From positions 31,754-95,753 of the forward strand of contig CALNWS010000004.1 in NCBI GenBank assembly GCA_940747215.1: DNA of 64,000 bases, written 5' to 3'. The stretch is from an uncultured Paraburkholderia sp. GTDB taxonomy: Bacteria; Pseudomonadota; Gammaproteobacteria; Burkholderiales; Burkholderiaceae. The notes below the pieces were generated by a model that saw only the letters and a list, made by a program, of their open reading frames with translations, had not been told where the DNA came from and ran no database searches. The position numbers and the translations under genes were made by a program. This document shows positions 1 through 9,566 of the stretch, one piece after another (position 1 is the stretch's first letter; each line of letters begins with the position of its first letter).

Positions 1-461
1 GAAGCGCCGACGGTCAGCACGTCACTCTTGGTGATGCGGCCGTCGCGACCCGTGCCGGCGACGTCGCCCAACGACAGACCCTTTTCAGCCATCAGCTTGC
101 CGGCAGCCGGCGAAGCGGAGGTGTTCGAACCCGTTGCAGCGGCGGCCTGAGCAGCCGGTGCCGGTGCGGCTTCGGGAGCCGGCTTCACTTCGGCTTCGAC
201 GACAACGGCGCCCGCCTTGCCTTCGGTGTCGATCTTCGCGATGACCTGATCGGCGGTGACCGTGTCGCCGTCGTTTGCGATCACTTGCGCAAGCACGCCG
301 GCCGAGGGTGCCGGCACTTCGAGCACGACCTTGTCGGTCTCGATTTCGATGAGAATTTCGTCCTGAGCGACAGCCTCGCCGGGCTTCTTCTTCCACTGCA
401 GCATGGTGGCTTCCGGGACCGACTCGGAAAGCTGGGGAACCTTGACTTCAACAATAGCCAT
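1..461 (-). CDS. odhB: Dihydrolipoamide succinyltransferase (E2 of 2-oxoglutarate dehydrogenase), 5' part only
   Basis: This is the first ~153 codons of OdhB/SucB, the E2 core of the 2-oxoglutarate dehydrogenase complex, which moves the succinyl group from E1 to CoA. The gene runs off the left edge. The ATG is at 459-461 on the minus strand and the protein begins MAIVEVKVPQLSES. A full lipoyl domain follows, with the lipoylated lysine in ETDKV, then an Ala/Pro/Glu-rich flexible linker and the start of the peripheral E1/E3-binding domain (GRITKSDVL). It lies 141 bp downstream of odhA on the same strand, the usual odhA-odhB order, so co-transcription is likely. No break is visible in the part present. 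Confidence 0.95.
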   Translation of the reverse strand, partial: MAIVEVKVPQLSESVPEATMLQWKKKPGEAVAQDEILIEIETDKVVLEVPAPSAGVLAQVIANDGDTVTADQVIAKIDTEGKAGAVVVEAEVKPAPEAAPAPAAQAAAATGSNTSASPAAGKLMAEKGLSLGDVAGTGRDGRITKSDVLTVGA

Positions 462-602
462 TTGGTGAATATCCTGAATACGTATCCGGTGACGACGCGT
501 GATCTAAGACCGGACGACCACCTGCGAACCTTGAATGCTGCACTGACCGTTCAGATGCGGCACGGGAAAGCGCACTGCGTTTTCCCGGTTCGGCTCTTGT
601 GA

Positions 603-3464
603 TTATTTAGCGATCGACGCGCTCTTGAGACGGCCAAACGCGCCTTCGACCAGCGCCTTCTGCTGCTCGTAGTGCTTCGCGTAGTAGCCGACTGCCGGCG
701 AGGCCGAAGCCGGACGGCCGTTGTATGCCAGCTTCTGCCCTTCCTTCATGCCTTCCTTCAAGTGATGCTCGATGTAGAACCATGGGCCTTGATTCTGCGG
801 CTCGTCCTGCACCCAGACCACTTCAGTTGCGTTGTCGTACTTCTTCATTTCCGCTTCGAACTGCTTGTGCGCGAACGGATAGAGCTGCTCGATACGGATG
901 ATCGCGACGTCGTTCGCCTTCGCTTCGCGGCGATGTGCGAGCAGGTCGTAGTAAACGCGGCCCGAGCAGGCGATCACGCGCTTGACCTTCCTAGGCTCGA
1001 TGGCTTCGTCGATTTCGCCGAGGATCGGCTGGAAGGCGCCCTTCGCCAGTTTGGACAGGTCCGACACGGCTTCCTTGTGACGCAGCAGCGACTTCGGCGT
1101 GGCGACGATCAGCGGCTTGCGGAACAAGCGGATCATCTGACGGCGCAGCAGGTGGAAAATCTGCGCCGGCGTGGTGGGCTGAACGACCTGCATGTTGTGG
1201 TCTGCGCACAGTTGCAGGAAACGCTCGATACGTGCCGACGAGTGCTCCGGACCCTGACCTTCGTAGCCGTGCGGCAGCAGCATTGTGAGACCCGACACGC
1301 GGCCCCACTTCACTTCGCCCGACGAGATGAACTGGTCGATCACGACCTGCGCGCCGTTCACGAAGTCGCCGAACTGCGCTTCCCACGCGACGAACGTGTT
1401 CGGTTCAGCGGTCGAGTAGCCGTATTCGAAGCCGAGCACGGCTTCTTCCGACAACACCGAGTCGATCACTGTGAACTTCGCCTGACCTTCGGCGATATTC
1501 TGCAGCGGCACATACGTGCCGTCGTTCCAGCGCTCGCGGTTCTGGTCGTGCAGCACCGCGTGACGGTGCGTGAACGTGCCGCGGCCCGAGTCCTGACCCG
1601 TCAGACGCACGGCGTAGCCCGATGCGACCAGCGATGCGAACGCGAGATGTTCGCCCATGCCCCAGTCGAGCTTGGCTTCGCCGCGGCCCATGGCGCGACG
1701 GTCGTTGATGACGCGCTCGACCAGCGGGTGAACCTTGAAGTCTTCCGGAATCGTGGTGATGCGCTCGGCGAGGCGCTTCAGTTCCGCGAGCGGCACAGCC
1801 GTGTCGGCAGCGTCGGTCCACTTGCGGTTCAGGAACGGAACCCAGTCCACCGCGTACCTGCTCTTGTAGTTCGAGAGCACCGGGTCGACCGTGTGGTGGC
1901 CTTCGTCCATCGCCTTGCGGTAGGCCTTGACGAATTCGTCGCCTTCTTCTGCCGTTATGACGCCTTGCTGCACCAGCTTTTCAGCGTACAGGGCACGCGT
2001 GCCCGGGTGCTTCGCGATGGTCTTGTACATCAGCGGCTGCGTGACAGCCGGGGTGTCCTGCTCGTTGTGACCCAGCTTGCGGAAACAGACGATGTCAACC
2101 ACGACGTCCTTGTGGAACTGCATACGGAAGTCGATGGCGAGCTGCGTTGCCAGCACGACCGCTTCAGGATCGTCGCCGTTCACGTGCAGCACCGGCGCTT
2201 CGATCATCTTGACGACGTCCGAGCAGTACAACGTGGAGCGCGAGTCGCGGGGGTCCGACGTCGTGAAGCCGATCTGGTTGTTGATGACGATATGAAGCGT
2301 GCCGTGCGTGCCGTAACCGCGCGTTTGCGCGAGGTTCAGCGTTTCCATCACGACGCCCTGGCCTGCGAATGCCGCGTCGCCATGGATCTGCACAGGCAGA
2401 ACCTGCAGACCGGTGTCGTCGCCGCGACGGTCCATACGGGCCTTGGCCGAACCTTCGACCACCGGGTTGACGATTTCGAGGTGCGACGGGTTGAACGCGA
2501 GAGACAGGTGAACCGGGCCGCCTTCGGTCGAGACGTCCGACGAGAAACCCTTGTGGTACTTCACGTCGCCGGCCGGCAGGTCGTCGTGGTGCTTGCCTTC
2601 GAATTCGGCGAAGAGGTCGGCCGGCATCTTGCCGAGCGTATTGACCAGCACGTTCAGACGGCCACGGTGAGCCATGCCGATGACGATTTCCTGGACGCCG
2701 TTCGCGCTGCCGTAACGCACCACTTCGTCCATCGATGCGATGAAGCTCTCGCCGCCTTCCAGCGAGAAGCGCTTCTGACCGACGTACTTGGTGTGCAGGA
2801 AGCGCTCGAGGCCTTCAGCAGCCGTCAGGCGATTCAGGATGTGCTTTTTCTTCTCGTTCGAGAAATTCGGCGTGGAGCGGATCGATTCGAGCCGCTCTTT
2901 CCACCAGCGCTTCTGCTCCGGATCGCCGATGTACATGTACTCGGCGCCGATCGTGCCGCAGTACGTGTCGCGCAGTGCCTTCACGATCTCGCGCAGCGAT
3001 GCCTTTTCGAATCTGAAATACAGATTCGTGGCGCTGAACTCCTGGTCCATGTCGGCTTCGGTGAAGTCGTAGAACGCCGGTTCGAGTTCGGGAATAGCAG
3101 GACGTTCGCGGCGCTTCAGAGGATCGAGATTGGCCCATTGCGAGCCGAGGAAGCGATATGCGCCGATGAGGGACTGCACATAAACCTGTTTGCGCGCGTT
3201 AGCGAGATCTTCGCCGCCGGTCGCGGTGCGCGAAATGAAGGCGTTGGCCTTGGTGCACTGTGCAAACGATTCGACGATCGGGCCATGGGCCACGTCGTTG
3301 GCATTGCTGCCATCCGATGCAGGTACATTCTGCAATGCGTCGAAATAGCTGCGCCAGTTCTCAGGCACTGACGCCGGATTATCGAGATATGCTTCGTACA
3401 TTTCTTCTACGTACGGAGCATTGCCACCGAACAGATAAGAGTTCGACTGGAATTGCTTCATCAT
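603..3464 (-). CDS. odhA: 2-oxoglutarate dehydrogenase E1 component
   Basis: This thiamine-diphosphate-dependent decarboxylase takes 2-oxoglutarate and succinylates the E2 lipoyl group in the TCA cycle. The ~953-residue frame is full length and unbroken. The N-terminal E2-binding segment (SNSYLFGGNAPYVEEMYEAY) is present. So are the active-site segment HGDAAFAGQGVV, the TPP/Mg segment running from GDDPEAV to FRKLGHNEQD, and the C-terminal transketolase-like domain (GHGYEGQGPEHSSARIERF is recognisable as LLPHGYEGQGPEHSSARIE). The open frame extends to a GTG at 3476, but family proteins start MMKQFQSNSYL, so one of the tandem ATGs at 3464/3461 is preferred. odhB follows 141 bp downstream. Upstream, 3465-3879 separates it from typA. 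Confidence 0.96.
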   Translation of the reverse strand: MMKQFQSNSYLFGGNAPYVEEMYEAYLDNPASVPENWRSYFDALQNVPASDGSNANDVAHGPIVESFAQCTKANAFISRTATGGEDLANARKQVYVQSLIGAYRFLGSQWANLDPLKRRERPAIPELEPAFYDFTEADMDQEFSATNLYFRFEKASLREIVKALRDTYCGTIGAEYMYIGDPEQKRWWKERLESIRSTPNFSNEKKKHILNRLTAAEGLERFLHTKYVGQKRFSLEGGESFIASMDEVVRYGSANGVQEIVIGMAHRGRLNVLVNTLGKMPADLFAEFEGKHHDDLPAGDVKYHKGFSSDVSTEGGPVHLSLAFNPSHLEIVNPVVEGSAKARMDRRGDDTGLQVLPVQIHGDAAFAGQGVVMETLNLAQTRGYGTHGTLHIVINNQIGFTTSDPRDSRSTLYCSDVVKMIEAPVLHVNGDDPEAVVLATQLAIDFRMQFHKDVVVDIVCFRKLGHNEQDTPAVTQPLMYKTIAKHPGTRALYAEKLVQQGVITAEEGDEFVKAYRKAMDEGHHTVDPVLSNYKSRYAVDWVPFLNRKWTDAADTAVPLAELKRLAERITTIPEDFKVHPLVERVINDRRAMGRGEAKLDWGMGEHLAFASLVASGYAVRLTGQDSGRGTFTHRHAVLHDQNRERWNDGTYVPLQNIAEGQAKFTVIDSVLSEEAVLGFEYGYSTAEPNTFVAWEAQFGDFVNGAQVVIDQFISSGEVKWGRVSGLTMLLPHGYEGQGPEHSSARIERFLQLCADHNMQVVQPTTPAQIFHLLRRQMIRLFRKPLIVATPKSLLRHKEAVSDLSKLAKGAFQPILGEIDEAIEPRKVKRVIACSGRVYYDLLAHRREAKANDVAIIRIEQLYPFAHKQFEAEMKKYDNATEVVWVQDEPQNQGPWFYIEHHLKEGMKEGQKLAYNGRPASASPAVGYYAKHYEQQKALVEGAFGRLKSASIAK

Positions 3465-3789
3465 TTTTACGCTCACTTTTCTTCGAGTTTCTCGAGAAAT
3501 AGCGGGTTACAGAACCTTCCGCGACACGGCCTGACCGTTTAGCGGATTGCGCGAATCAAGTCTTGCTTGGAAGGACCTAAACTTTGCACCTAGGAAGCAT
3601 ATCACAGAACGGATAGTGCAGATAGCAAACGAATTGCCGCCGAAGCTTGTCACAGCTGGCTTTCACGGCAATTACGGGATAGACAATAGTCTTCTGCAAT
3701 AAATGAAACAGATGTTGCAGGCGCACGGAAAAGCGCTTGGCGGCGAATGCGCCGTATTGCAATGCACGCATTTTCACGCGATATAAACT
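3465..3789. other. Intergenic region between odhA and typA
   Basis: About 330 bp with no convincing gene. The short open frames here lack family features. It must hold the odhA promoter on the minus strand, but no clear -35/-10 pair could be assigned. The segment around 3590-3700 is more AT-rich than its surroundings, as expected for a promoter. Confidence 0.5.
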
Positions 3790-3820
3790 ACAGAAGCCAT
3801 CCGAAGGTGGCTTCTGTTTT
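3790..3820 (-). terminator. Likely terminator downstream of typA
   Basis: A perfect 10-bp inverted repeat (ACAGAAGCCA at 3790-3799, TGGCTTCTGT at 3808-3817) with an 8-nt loop lies 60 bp beyond the typA stop. An A-rich side and a T-run on the opposite side make it look usable in both directions. The plus-strand T-run (3817-3820) is the better one, but the only gene that needs a terminator here is typA on the minus strand. Confidence 0.6.
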
Positions 3821-3879
3821 AACCCGCCGATGCTAGCGCGTCATGCTGCCGGCGCGCGTAGCGGCACGAGCGACGCGAA

Positions 3880-5706
3880 TCAGTCCACTGCGCCCTTACG
3901 GCTTGCGCTGCGGCGCTCATGTTCCTTCAGGTAGCGCTTGCGCAGACGGATATTCTGCGGCGTGACTTCGACCAGTTCGTCATCGTCGATGAATTCGACG
4001 GCGTATTCCAGCGACATCTGGACCGGCGGCACGAGACGCACGGCTTCGTCGGTACCCGACGCGCGCACGTTGGTGAGCTGCTTGCCCTTGATCAGGTTCA
4101 CGACGAGGTCGTTGTCGCGGCTGTGAATGCCGATGATCATGCCTTCGTACAGCGCGTCGCCCGGCGACACGAACATGCGGCCGCGGTCCTGCAGCTTCCA
4201 CAGTGCGTAGGCAACCGCTGTGCCGTCGTGCTGCGAGATCAGCACGCCGTTACGACGCTCGCCCACCGCGCCGTCCTTGACCGGCTGGTAAGAGTCGAAC
4301 GTGTAGCTCATCAGGCCCGTGCCGCGCGTGAGCGTGAGGAATTCCGACTGGAAGCCGATCAGGCCACGCGCCGAAATACGGTAGTCGAGACGCGTGCGGC
4401 CGCGACCGTCCAACGCCATGTCGAGCATTTCGCCCTTGCGGCGGCCCAGTTCTTCCATCACGCCGCCCTGGTGCGTGTCTTCCATGTCGACGGTCAGGTT
4501 TTCGTACGGCTCGAGCTTCACGCCGTCGATTTCCTGCATCACCACACGCGGACGCGACACGGCCAGCTCGTAGCCTTCGCGACGCATGTTCTCCACCAGA
4601 ATCGTGAGGTGCAACTCGCCGCGGCCTGCGACTTCGAACGTGGTTTCGTCGCCGGTGTCCTTCACGCGCAGCGCGACGTTGTGGTTCAGCTCCTTCATGA
4701 GACGATCGCGGATCTGACGGCTCGTGACGAACTTGCCTTCGCGGCCGGCGAGCGGCGACGAGTTGACGAGGAAGTTCATGGTCAGCGTGGGTTCGTCGAT
4801 CATGATCATCGGCAGTGCGTCCGGTTGTTCCGGTGCGCAGATGGTGACGCCGATACCGATTTCCTCGATACCGTTGATCAGCACGATATCGCCGGCTTCA
4901 GCCGAATCCACTTGGACACGCTCTAGACCCTTGAACGACAGTACCTGGTTGATCTTGCGGTTCAGGATCGCGCCGTCCGGGCCCGAACGCACGGCAACGG
5001 CCATGCCCGGCTTGATGCGGCCGCGCGTGATACGGCCCACGCCGATGCGGCCGACGTACGACGAATAATCCAGCGACGTAATCTGCAGCTGCAGCGGACC
5101 TTCCGGATCGGCCGGGCGAACCGGCACGTGCTTGAGCACGGCTTCGAACAGCGGGCGCATGTCGCCTTCGCGCACGTCCGGCGTGAGGCCAGCGTAACCG
5201 TTCAGACCCGACGCGTAGACGACCGGGAAGTCGAGCTGTTCGTCGTTTGCGCCCAGCTTGTCGAACAGGTCGAACGTCTGGTTGATCACCCAGTCGATAC
5301 GCGCGCCCGGACGGTCGACCTTGTTGATCACGACGATCGGCTTCAGGCTGAGCGCGAGCGCCTTCTTGGTCACGAAGCGCGTTTGCGGCATCGGACCTTC
5401 CACTGCGTCGACGAGCAGCAGCACGGAGTCGACCATGGAGAGCACGCGCTCCACTTCACCACCGAAGTCGGCGTGTCCCGGCGTGTCAACGATATTGATG
5501 TGGGTGCCTTCGTATTTAACCGCGCAGTTCTTCGACAGAATCGTGATGCCGCGTTCTTTTTCGATGTCGTTCGAGTCCATCACACGTTCGGCAACCTGCT
5601 GGTTTTCGCGGAACGTGGCGGTCTGGCGGAGGAGCTGGTCGACGAGCGTGGTCTTACCGTGGTCGACGTGGGCAATGATGGCGATGTTGCGTAGGGCGCG
5701 GGTCAT
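3880..5706 (-). CDS. typA: Ribosome-associated GTPase TypA/BipA
   Basis: BipA/TypA is an EF-G-like translational GTPase that binds the ribosome and assists 50S assembly and stress adaptation. The frame is 608 residues, the family's usual length. It starts [20 protein letters not shown] with the G1 P-loop at residues ~10-17. The G3 motif [12 protein letters not shown] and the G4 motif NKVDRPGAR are intact. The beta-barrel, EF-G-like domains and the C-terminal BipA-specific domain ([14 protein letters not shown]) follow. The frame stays open upstream to 5808, but homologues start at the ATG at 5704-5706. Single-gene unit with a hairpin terminator at 3790-3817. Confidence 0.96.
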   Translation of the reverse strand: MTRALRNIAIIAHVDHGKTTLVDQLLRQTATFRENQQVAERVMDSNDIEKERGITILSKNCAVKYEGTHINIVDTPGHADFGGEVERVLSMVDSVLLLVDAVEGPMPQTRFVTKKALALSLKPIVVINKVDRPGARIDWVINQTFDLFDKLGANDEQLDFPVVYASGLNGYAGLTPDVREGDMRPLFEAVLKHVPVRPADPEGPLQLQITSLDYSSYVGRIGVGRITRGRIKPGMAVAVRSGPDGAILNRKINQVLSFKGLERVQVDSAEAGDIVLINGIEEIGIGVTICAPEQPDALPMIMIDEPTLTMNFLVNSSPLAGREGKFVTSRQIRDRLMKELNHNVALRVKDTGDETTFEVAGRGELHLTILVENMRREGYELAVSRPRVVMQEIDGVKLEPYENLTVDMEDTHQGGVMEELGRRKGEMLDMALDGRGRTRLDYRISARGLIGFQSEFLTLTRGTGLMSYTFDSYQPVKDGAVGERRNGVLISQHDGTAVAYALWKLQDRGRMFVSPGDALYEGMIIGIHSRDNDLVVNLIKGKQLTNVRASGTDEAVRLVPPVQMSLEYAVEFIDDDELVEVTPQNIRLRKRYLKEHERRSASRKGAVD

Positions 5707-6077
5707 AGGAAACCTAGAGACAGTTGAGTGCGCCGCTTGCTGATGCCGGCCACCGGCCGGTGAATGACTTGTTGCCCGATCAATCAGACCAGACGACGAA
5801 TCGGACAATCAGAACCACGACAAGCCCAAAGCGCACTTTTGGCAATTTAAAATTATAGCACGCGGCAGTGACGCTTTCTGGTATTCCCTGATGGACTGCG
5901 CTGTCTTCCGAGAAAATCTCGCGCCGAAACATCCTAACAGCATGATGGCAAAACCCTACGCGAATCCGCGCCAACAATTATGGCTCGGGCGCGAAATGTT
6001 CCTTGCCTAAGCTGCAATAACACTTGTCGTGTCAATCAACCGACGCCTATAATCCTGCCTAGTCAACCATTCAACCA
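5707..6077. promoter_or_regulatory. Divergent promoter region between typA and the marR remnant
   Basis: On the plus strand, TTGTCG (6024-6029) and TATAAT (6048-6053) are 18 bp apart. They form a good sigma-70 promoter ~25 bp before the marR start. A short dyad ACAC-N5-GTGT (6021-6033) overlaps its -35 box and could be the MarR operator. On the minus strand a perfect TATAAT (5852-5857) could be the typA -10 box, but no matching -35 is evident. Confidence 0.5.
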
Positions 6078-6597
6078 TTGCATTCGCACGAGAATCATGA
6101 CGGAGCCGTCCTCTCCTCTTTACCCGAGACCGACCCTACCCAATACCAGCTAGGCGAAAGCGTCGGCTACCTGATTTCGCGTGTGAAATCCACGCTGTCC
6201 AATCTGGTCACGCAGCGCAGCATGGCTGAGTTGGGCATCACGAGTCAGCAAGGCAGCATCCTGTCATCCTGTTGTAATGGTGGCAAGCGGCAAATGCCTG
6301 CTGGCGGCCAAACTGGCCCGCGAATACGTGATCGACGCGAGCGCCGTGACGCGTCTGATCGACCGGCTGGAAAAGCGCGGACTGCTTACGCGGGTGCATA
6401 GCAACGAAGACCGGGGCGTCGTGCGCCTCGCGCTGACGCCGGAGGGTCACGCGATTGCAGCGCGCATGCCGGCGATTTTCAACGGCGTGCTGGATACGCT
6501 GCTGAACGGTTTCACCCCCGAAGAGGTGTGGTTTTCTGAAGAGCATGCTGCGCCGCGTGCTCGTCAATTCCGGCAAACAAATGGGACTAACCCGTGA
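6078..6597 (+). pseudogene. MarR-family repressor of the adjacent efflux operon, frameshifted
   Basis: A winged-helix MarR regulator is split between two frames. The N-terminal part (TTG start at 6078; GESVGYLISRVKSTL to LGITSQQGSIL) is in one frame. The DNA-binding wing (REYVIDASAVTRLIDRLEKRG, then the D-R-G wing as NEDRGVVRLALTPEG) is in another. The switch falls at 6257-6280, where an 8-bp perfect tandem duplication (CATCCTGT at 6257-6264 and 6265-6272) sits. A further shift near 6535 scrambles the C-terminus. It lies directly upstream of an outer-membrane factor, an adaptor and an MFS pump, the usual layout of MarR-controlled emr operons, so it was probably their repressor. If it is dead, the operon may be constitutive. 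Confidence 0.85.
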
Positions 6598-6677
6598 TGC
6601 AGCAAGCAATTTTGACAGCAAATCGTAATAAATTGCTTGCAGTGTCCATCATAACATTCCACTCAAAGAGTCGAGCG

Positions 6678-8186
6678 ATGAAATCCCTTTTCCTGTCCGC
6701 GTCCAAGCTTTCGGGCCGGTCCGCCGTCGCCGCCGCGGTGACGGCGCTCGCCCTCACCGGGTGCGCGAACTACTTCGGTATGGAAAGCGACAAGCAGATT
6801 TCGTCGCCGGCCCAGTACGAGTCCAGCCAGAGCCTCGCGGGCCAGGGCGGCCAGTGGCCGTCGCTCGACTGGGCGAGCCAGTTCGGCGACCCGCAACTGC
6901 CCAAGCTGATCTCGGAAGCGCTCGACGGTAACCCGTCGAGCGCGCAGGCCCAGGCGCGTATCGCTAAGGCTTCGTCGTATATCGAGACTTCGCGCTCGGC
7001 GCTCTTCCCGAAAGTGAACAGCAGCTATTCGTGGAACCGCGAACTGTTCTCGGCGAACGCGCTCTACCCGCCGCCGTACGGCGGCACTTGGTACAGTGAA
7101 AACAACGCGCTTGCGAGCGCTTCGTGGGATCTGGACCTGTGGGGCAAAAACCGTCAGCGTCTCGGTCAGGCCGTGTCCCAGGAAAAGGCGGCCGAAGCCG
7201 ACATGCAGCAGGCGCGCGTGACGCTCGCGGCATCGGTGGCAAGCACATATAACCTGCTTGCCCAGCTCTACGCGTTCCGCGACATCGCCGCGCGTGAAAT
7301 CGCCAACCGCCAGAACATCGGCCGCATCACGAATGGCCGCGTCATCGCAGGTCTCGACACGAACATCGAGCGTCAGACGGCAAACGGCAACATCGCGACA
7401 AGCCAGTCGAACCTGACCGACCTCGACGGCCAGATCACCGTCGTGCGCTACCAGTTGGGCGCGCTGCTCGGCAAAGGTCCGGACCGCGGTCTGCAGATCG
7501 CCCAGCCTACGCTCACGGTCGGCAACGCCGTCGCGCTACCGGACAATCTGCCGGCCGACCTCGTCGCGCGCCGCGCCGATATCGTCGCCGCGCGCTGGCA
7601 GGTCGAAACCGCGATGCACGACGTGAAAGAGGCGAAGGCCGAATTCTTCCCGGACGTGAATCTCGCGGCCGGCTTCGGCTTCGACGCGTTCGGCTGGGGC
7701 CGTTTCCTGACCTCGGCAAGCCGTCAGATCCAGTTCGGCCCGGCGATCCAACTGCCGATTTTCGACGCCGGCGCGCTCCGCTCGCAGTTGAAGGGCCGTT
7801 ATGCCGACTTCGAACTCGACGTGGCGAACTACAACCAGACGCTAATCAACGCGCTTTCCGATGTCGCGACGCAAGTGTCCACGATCCGCTCGATCGACCA
7901 GCAGCAAGGCGACGCGCAGCGCACGCTGGACGCGTCGACGAAGGCGTACCAGCTGGCCATGATCCGCTACAAGGCGGGCTTGTCGCCGCAGTTGCAGGTG
8001 CTCACCGCCGACCAGAACCGCCTCGCCGCGGAACAAACCGTGACGAGTCTGAAAATGCGCCGCCGCGACATGCAGATCGGCCTGATCAAGGCGCTCGGCG
8101 GCGGTTTCGACGCAACGCAGACCGGCCTCGTGGTGCCGACCGATGCTCCGGCGTCGGTCACCGCCGCGACCGCCGCGGCGAATTGA
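6678..8186 (+). CDS. NodT/OprM-family outer-membrane efflux lipoprotein
   Basis: Outer-membrane factor of a tripartite drug-efflux pump, forming the trimeric exit duct. 502 residues, typical length. I chose the ATG at 6678 because it starts a clean lipoprotein signal peptide (hydrophobic residues ~16-26, lipobox LTGC with Cys29). The frame is open upstream to 6594 without a sensible leader. Two OEP repeats are visible; the second contains DLVARRADIVAARWQVE, which is characteristic of NodT proteins. The frame is intact. It is second in the order marR-OMF-emrA-emrB; emrA starts 74 bp downstream. Its natural inner-membrane partner EmrB is broken, so it may now serve other pumps or be idle. Confidence 0.92.
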   Translation: MKSLFLSASKLSGRSAVAAAVTALALTGCANYFGMESDKQISSPAQYESSQSLAGQGGQWPSLDWASQFGDPQLPKLISEALDGNPSSAQAQARIAKASSYIETSRSALFPKVNSSYSWNRELFSANALYPPPYGGTWYSENNALASASWDLDLWGKNRQRLGQAVSQEKAAEADMQQARVTLAASVASTYNLLAQLYAFRDIAAREIANRQNIGRITNGRVIAGLDTNIERQTANGNIATSQSNLTDLDGQITVVRYQLGALLGKGPDRGLQIAQPTLTVGNAVALPDNLPADLVARRADIVAARWQVETAMHDVKEAKAEFFPDVNLAAGFGFDAFGWGRFLTSASRQIQFGPAIQLPIFDAGALRSQLKGRYADFELDVANYNQTLINALSDVATQVSTIRSIDQQQGDAQRTLDASTKAYQLAMIRYKAGLSPQLQVLTADQNRLAAEQTVTSLKMRRRDMQIGLIKALGGGFDATQTGLVVPTDAPASVTAATAAAN

Positions 8187-8260
8187 GCGCGCAGCCCGAC
8201 ACAGAACACGCAAGCACATCCGAATAAACGACGACGTTCAAGAGAACCCGGAGCATATCA

Positions 8261-9481
8261 ATGAGCACCCCCCAGCAACCCGCGGCCAACACACAGCCGG
8301 CCCAGCCGGCGAATAACGGCAAACGCAAGCGCATGATGACGCTGCTCGTCATCGTGATCCTGATCGCCGCCATTGCTTACGGCCTGTACTACTTCCTCGT
8401 CTCGCGCTTCCACGAAAACACCGACGATGCCTATGTGAACGGCAACGTCGTGCAGATCACGCCGCAGGTCACGGGCACGGTGGTCGCCGTGAACGCGGAC
8501 GACACGCAAACGGTCAAGGCCGGCGACCCGCTCGTTGTGCTCGATCCAGCCGACGCCCGCGTCGCGCTGGAACAGGCCGAAGCGAATCTCGCGCAGACGG
8601 TGCGCCAAGTGCGCGGCCTCTTCGCCGACGACAACCAGTACCAGGCGCAGGTGAATCAGCGTCAGGCTGACCTGTCGCGCGCTCAGGACGACCTGAAGCG
8701 TCGTCTGACGGTGGCGCAAACGGGCGCCGTGTCGCAGGAAGAAATCTCGCACGCACGGGATGCCGTGAAGAGCGCGCAGGCCGCCGTCGACGCCGCCCAG
8801 CAGCAACTCGCGTCGAACCGCGCGTTGACCGCGAACACGTCGATCGCCAATCACCCGAACGTGCAGTCCGCAGCTTCAAAGGTGCGTGACGCTTACCTGA
8901 ACAACGCGCGTAATAATCTGCCGGCACCGGTCACGGGCTACGTGGCGAAGCGCTCGGTGCAGGTCGGCCAACGCGTCTCGCCGGGCACCCCGCTCATGGC
9001 GATCGTGCCGCTTGGCGGCGTGTGGGTCGACGCGAACTTCAAGGAAGTGCAACTCAAGCACATGCGCATCGGCCAGCCGGTCGAACTGATGGCGGACGTG
9101 TACGGTTCGTCGGTCGTGTACCACGGCAAGGTGGTCGGTTTCTCGGCGGGTACGGGTTCGGCGTTCTCGCTTCTGCCTGCGCAGAACGCAACCGGCAACT
9201 GGATCAAGGTGGTGCAGCGTCTGCCAGTGCGTATCGCACTCGATCCGAAGGAACTGGAACAGCATCCGCTGCGTATCGGCCTCTCGATGCAGGCTAACGT
9301 GAGCATCATCAAGGACGACAACGGCGGCCAGCTCGGCGAAGCGCCGAACACGGTCTACCAGACCAACGTATTTGCGAAGTATGGCGACGAAGCCGACGCG
9401 GAAATCGCTCGCATCATCGCGGAAAACGCTGGCCCGAACGGCGGCACGCAGAAATCGGCACAAGCCGGCGCTGCGCTGTGA
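8261..9481 (+). CDS. emrA: EmrA/HlyD-family periplasmic adaptor
   Basis: Membrane-fusion protein linking an MFS pump to the outer-membrane factor. 406 residues, intact. It has a short cytoplasmic tail rich in Gln/Pro/Ala, one transmembrane helix at residues ~25-46, and the N-terminal biotinyl-lipoyl half-motif (NTDDAYVNGNVVQITPQVTG). A coiled-coil hairpin rich in Gln/Ala (residues ~95-190) follows, then the second lipoyl half with NLPAPVTGYVAKRSV, and a beta-barrel with WVDANFKEVQL. A GGAG Shine-Dalgarno lies ~8 nt before the ATG. emrB follows 85 bp downstream but is a pseudogene. Confidence 0.93.
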   Translation: MSTPQQPAANTQPAQPANNGKRKRMMTLLVIVILIAAIAYGLYYFLVSRFHENTDDAYVNGNVVQITPQVTGTVVAVNADDTQTVKAGDPLVVLDPADARVALEQAEANLAQTVRQVRGLFADDNQYQAQVNQRQADLSRAQDDLKRRLTVAQTGAVSQEEISHARDAVKSAQAAVDAAQQQLASNRALTANTSIANHPNVQSAASKVRDAYLNNARNNLPAPVTGYVAKRSVQVGQRVSPGTPLMAIVPLGGVWVDANFKEVQLKHMRIGQPVELMADVYGSSVVYHGKVVGFSAGTGSAFSLLPAQNATGNWIKVVQRLPVRIALDPKELEQHPLRIGLSMQANVSIIKDDNGGQLGEAPNTVYQTNVFAKYGDEADAEIARIIAENAGPNGGTQKSAQAGAAL

Positions 9482-9566
9482 AGACGGCCGCGAAATAATG
9501 GATCTGCGCGTACCTGACCGCGTACGCGGCAGCCCCGGCGGCAAGACGATTTAAGAAGGCTTTTTC

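Noticed and set aside
672..3371. An 899-codon open frame on the plus strand, antisense to odhA
   Set aside because: It is the mirror of a high-GC coding sequence; its composition (Arg/His/Val-rich, no domain) is typical of antisense shadows, and odhA explains the region fully.
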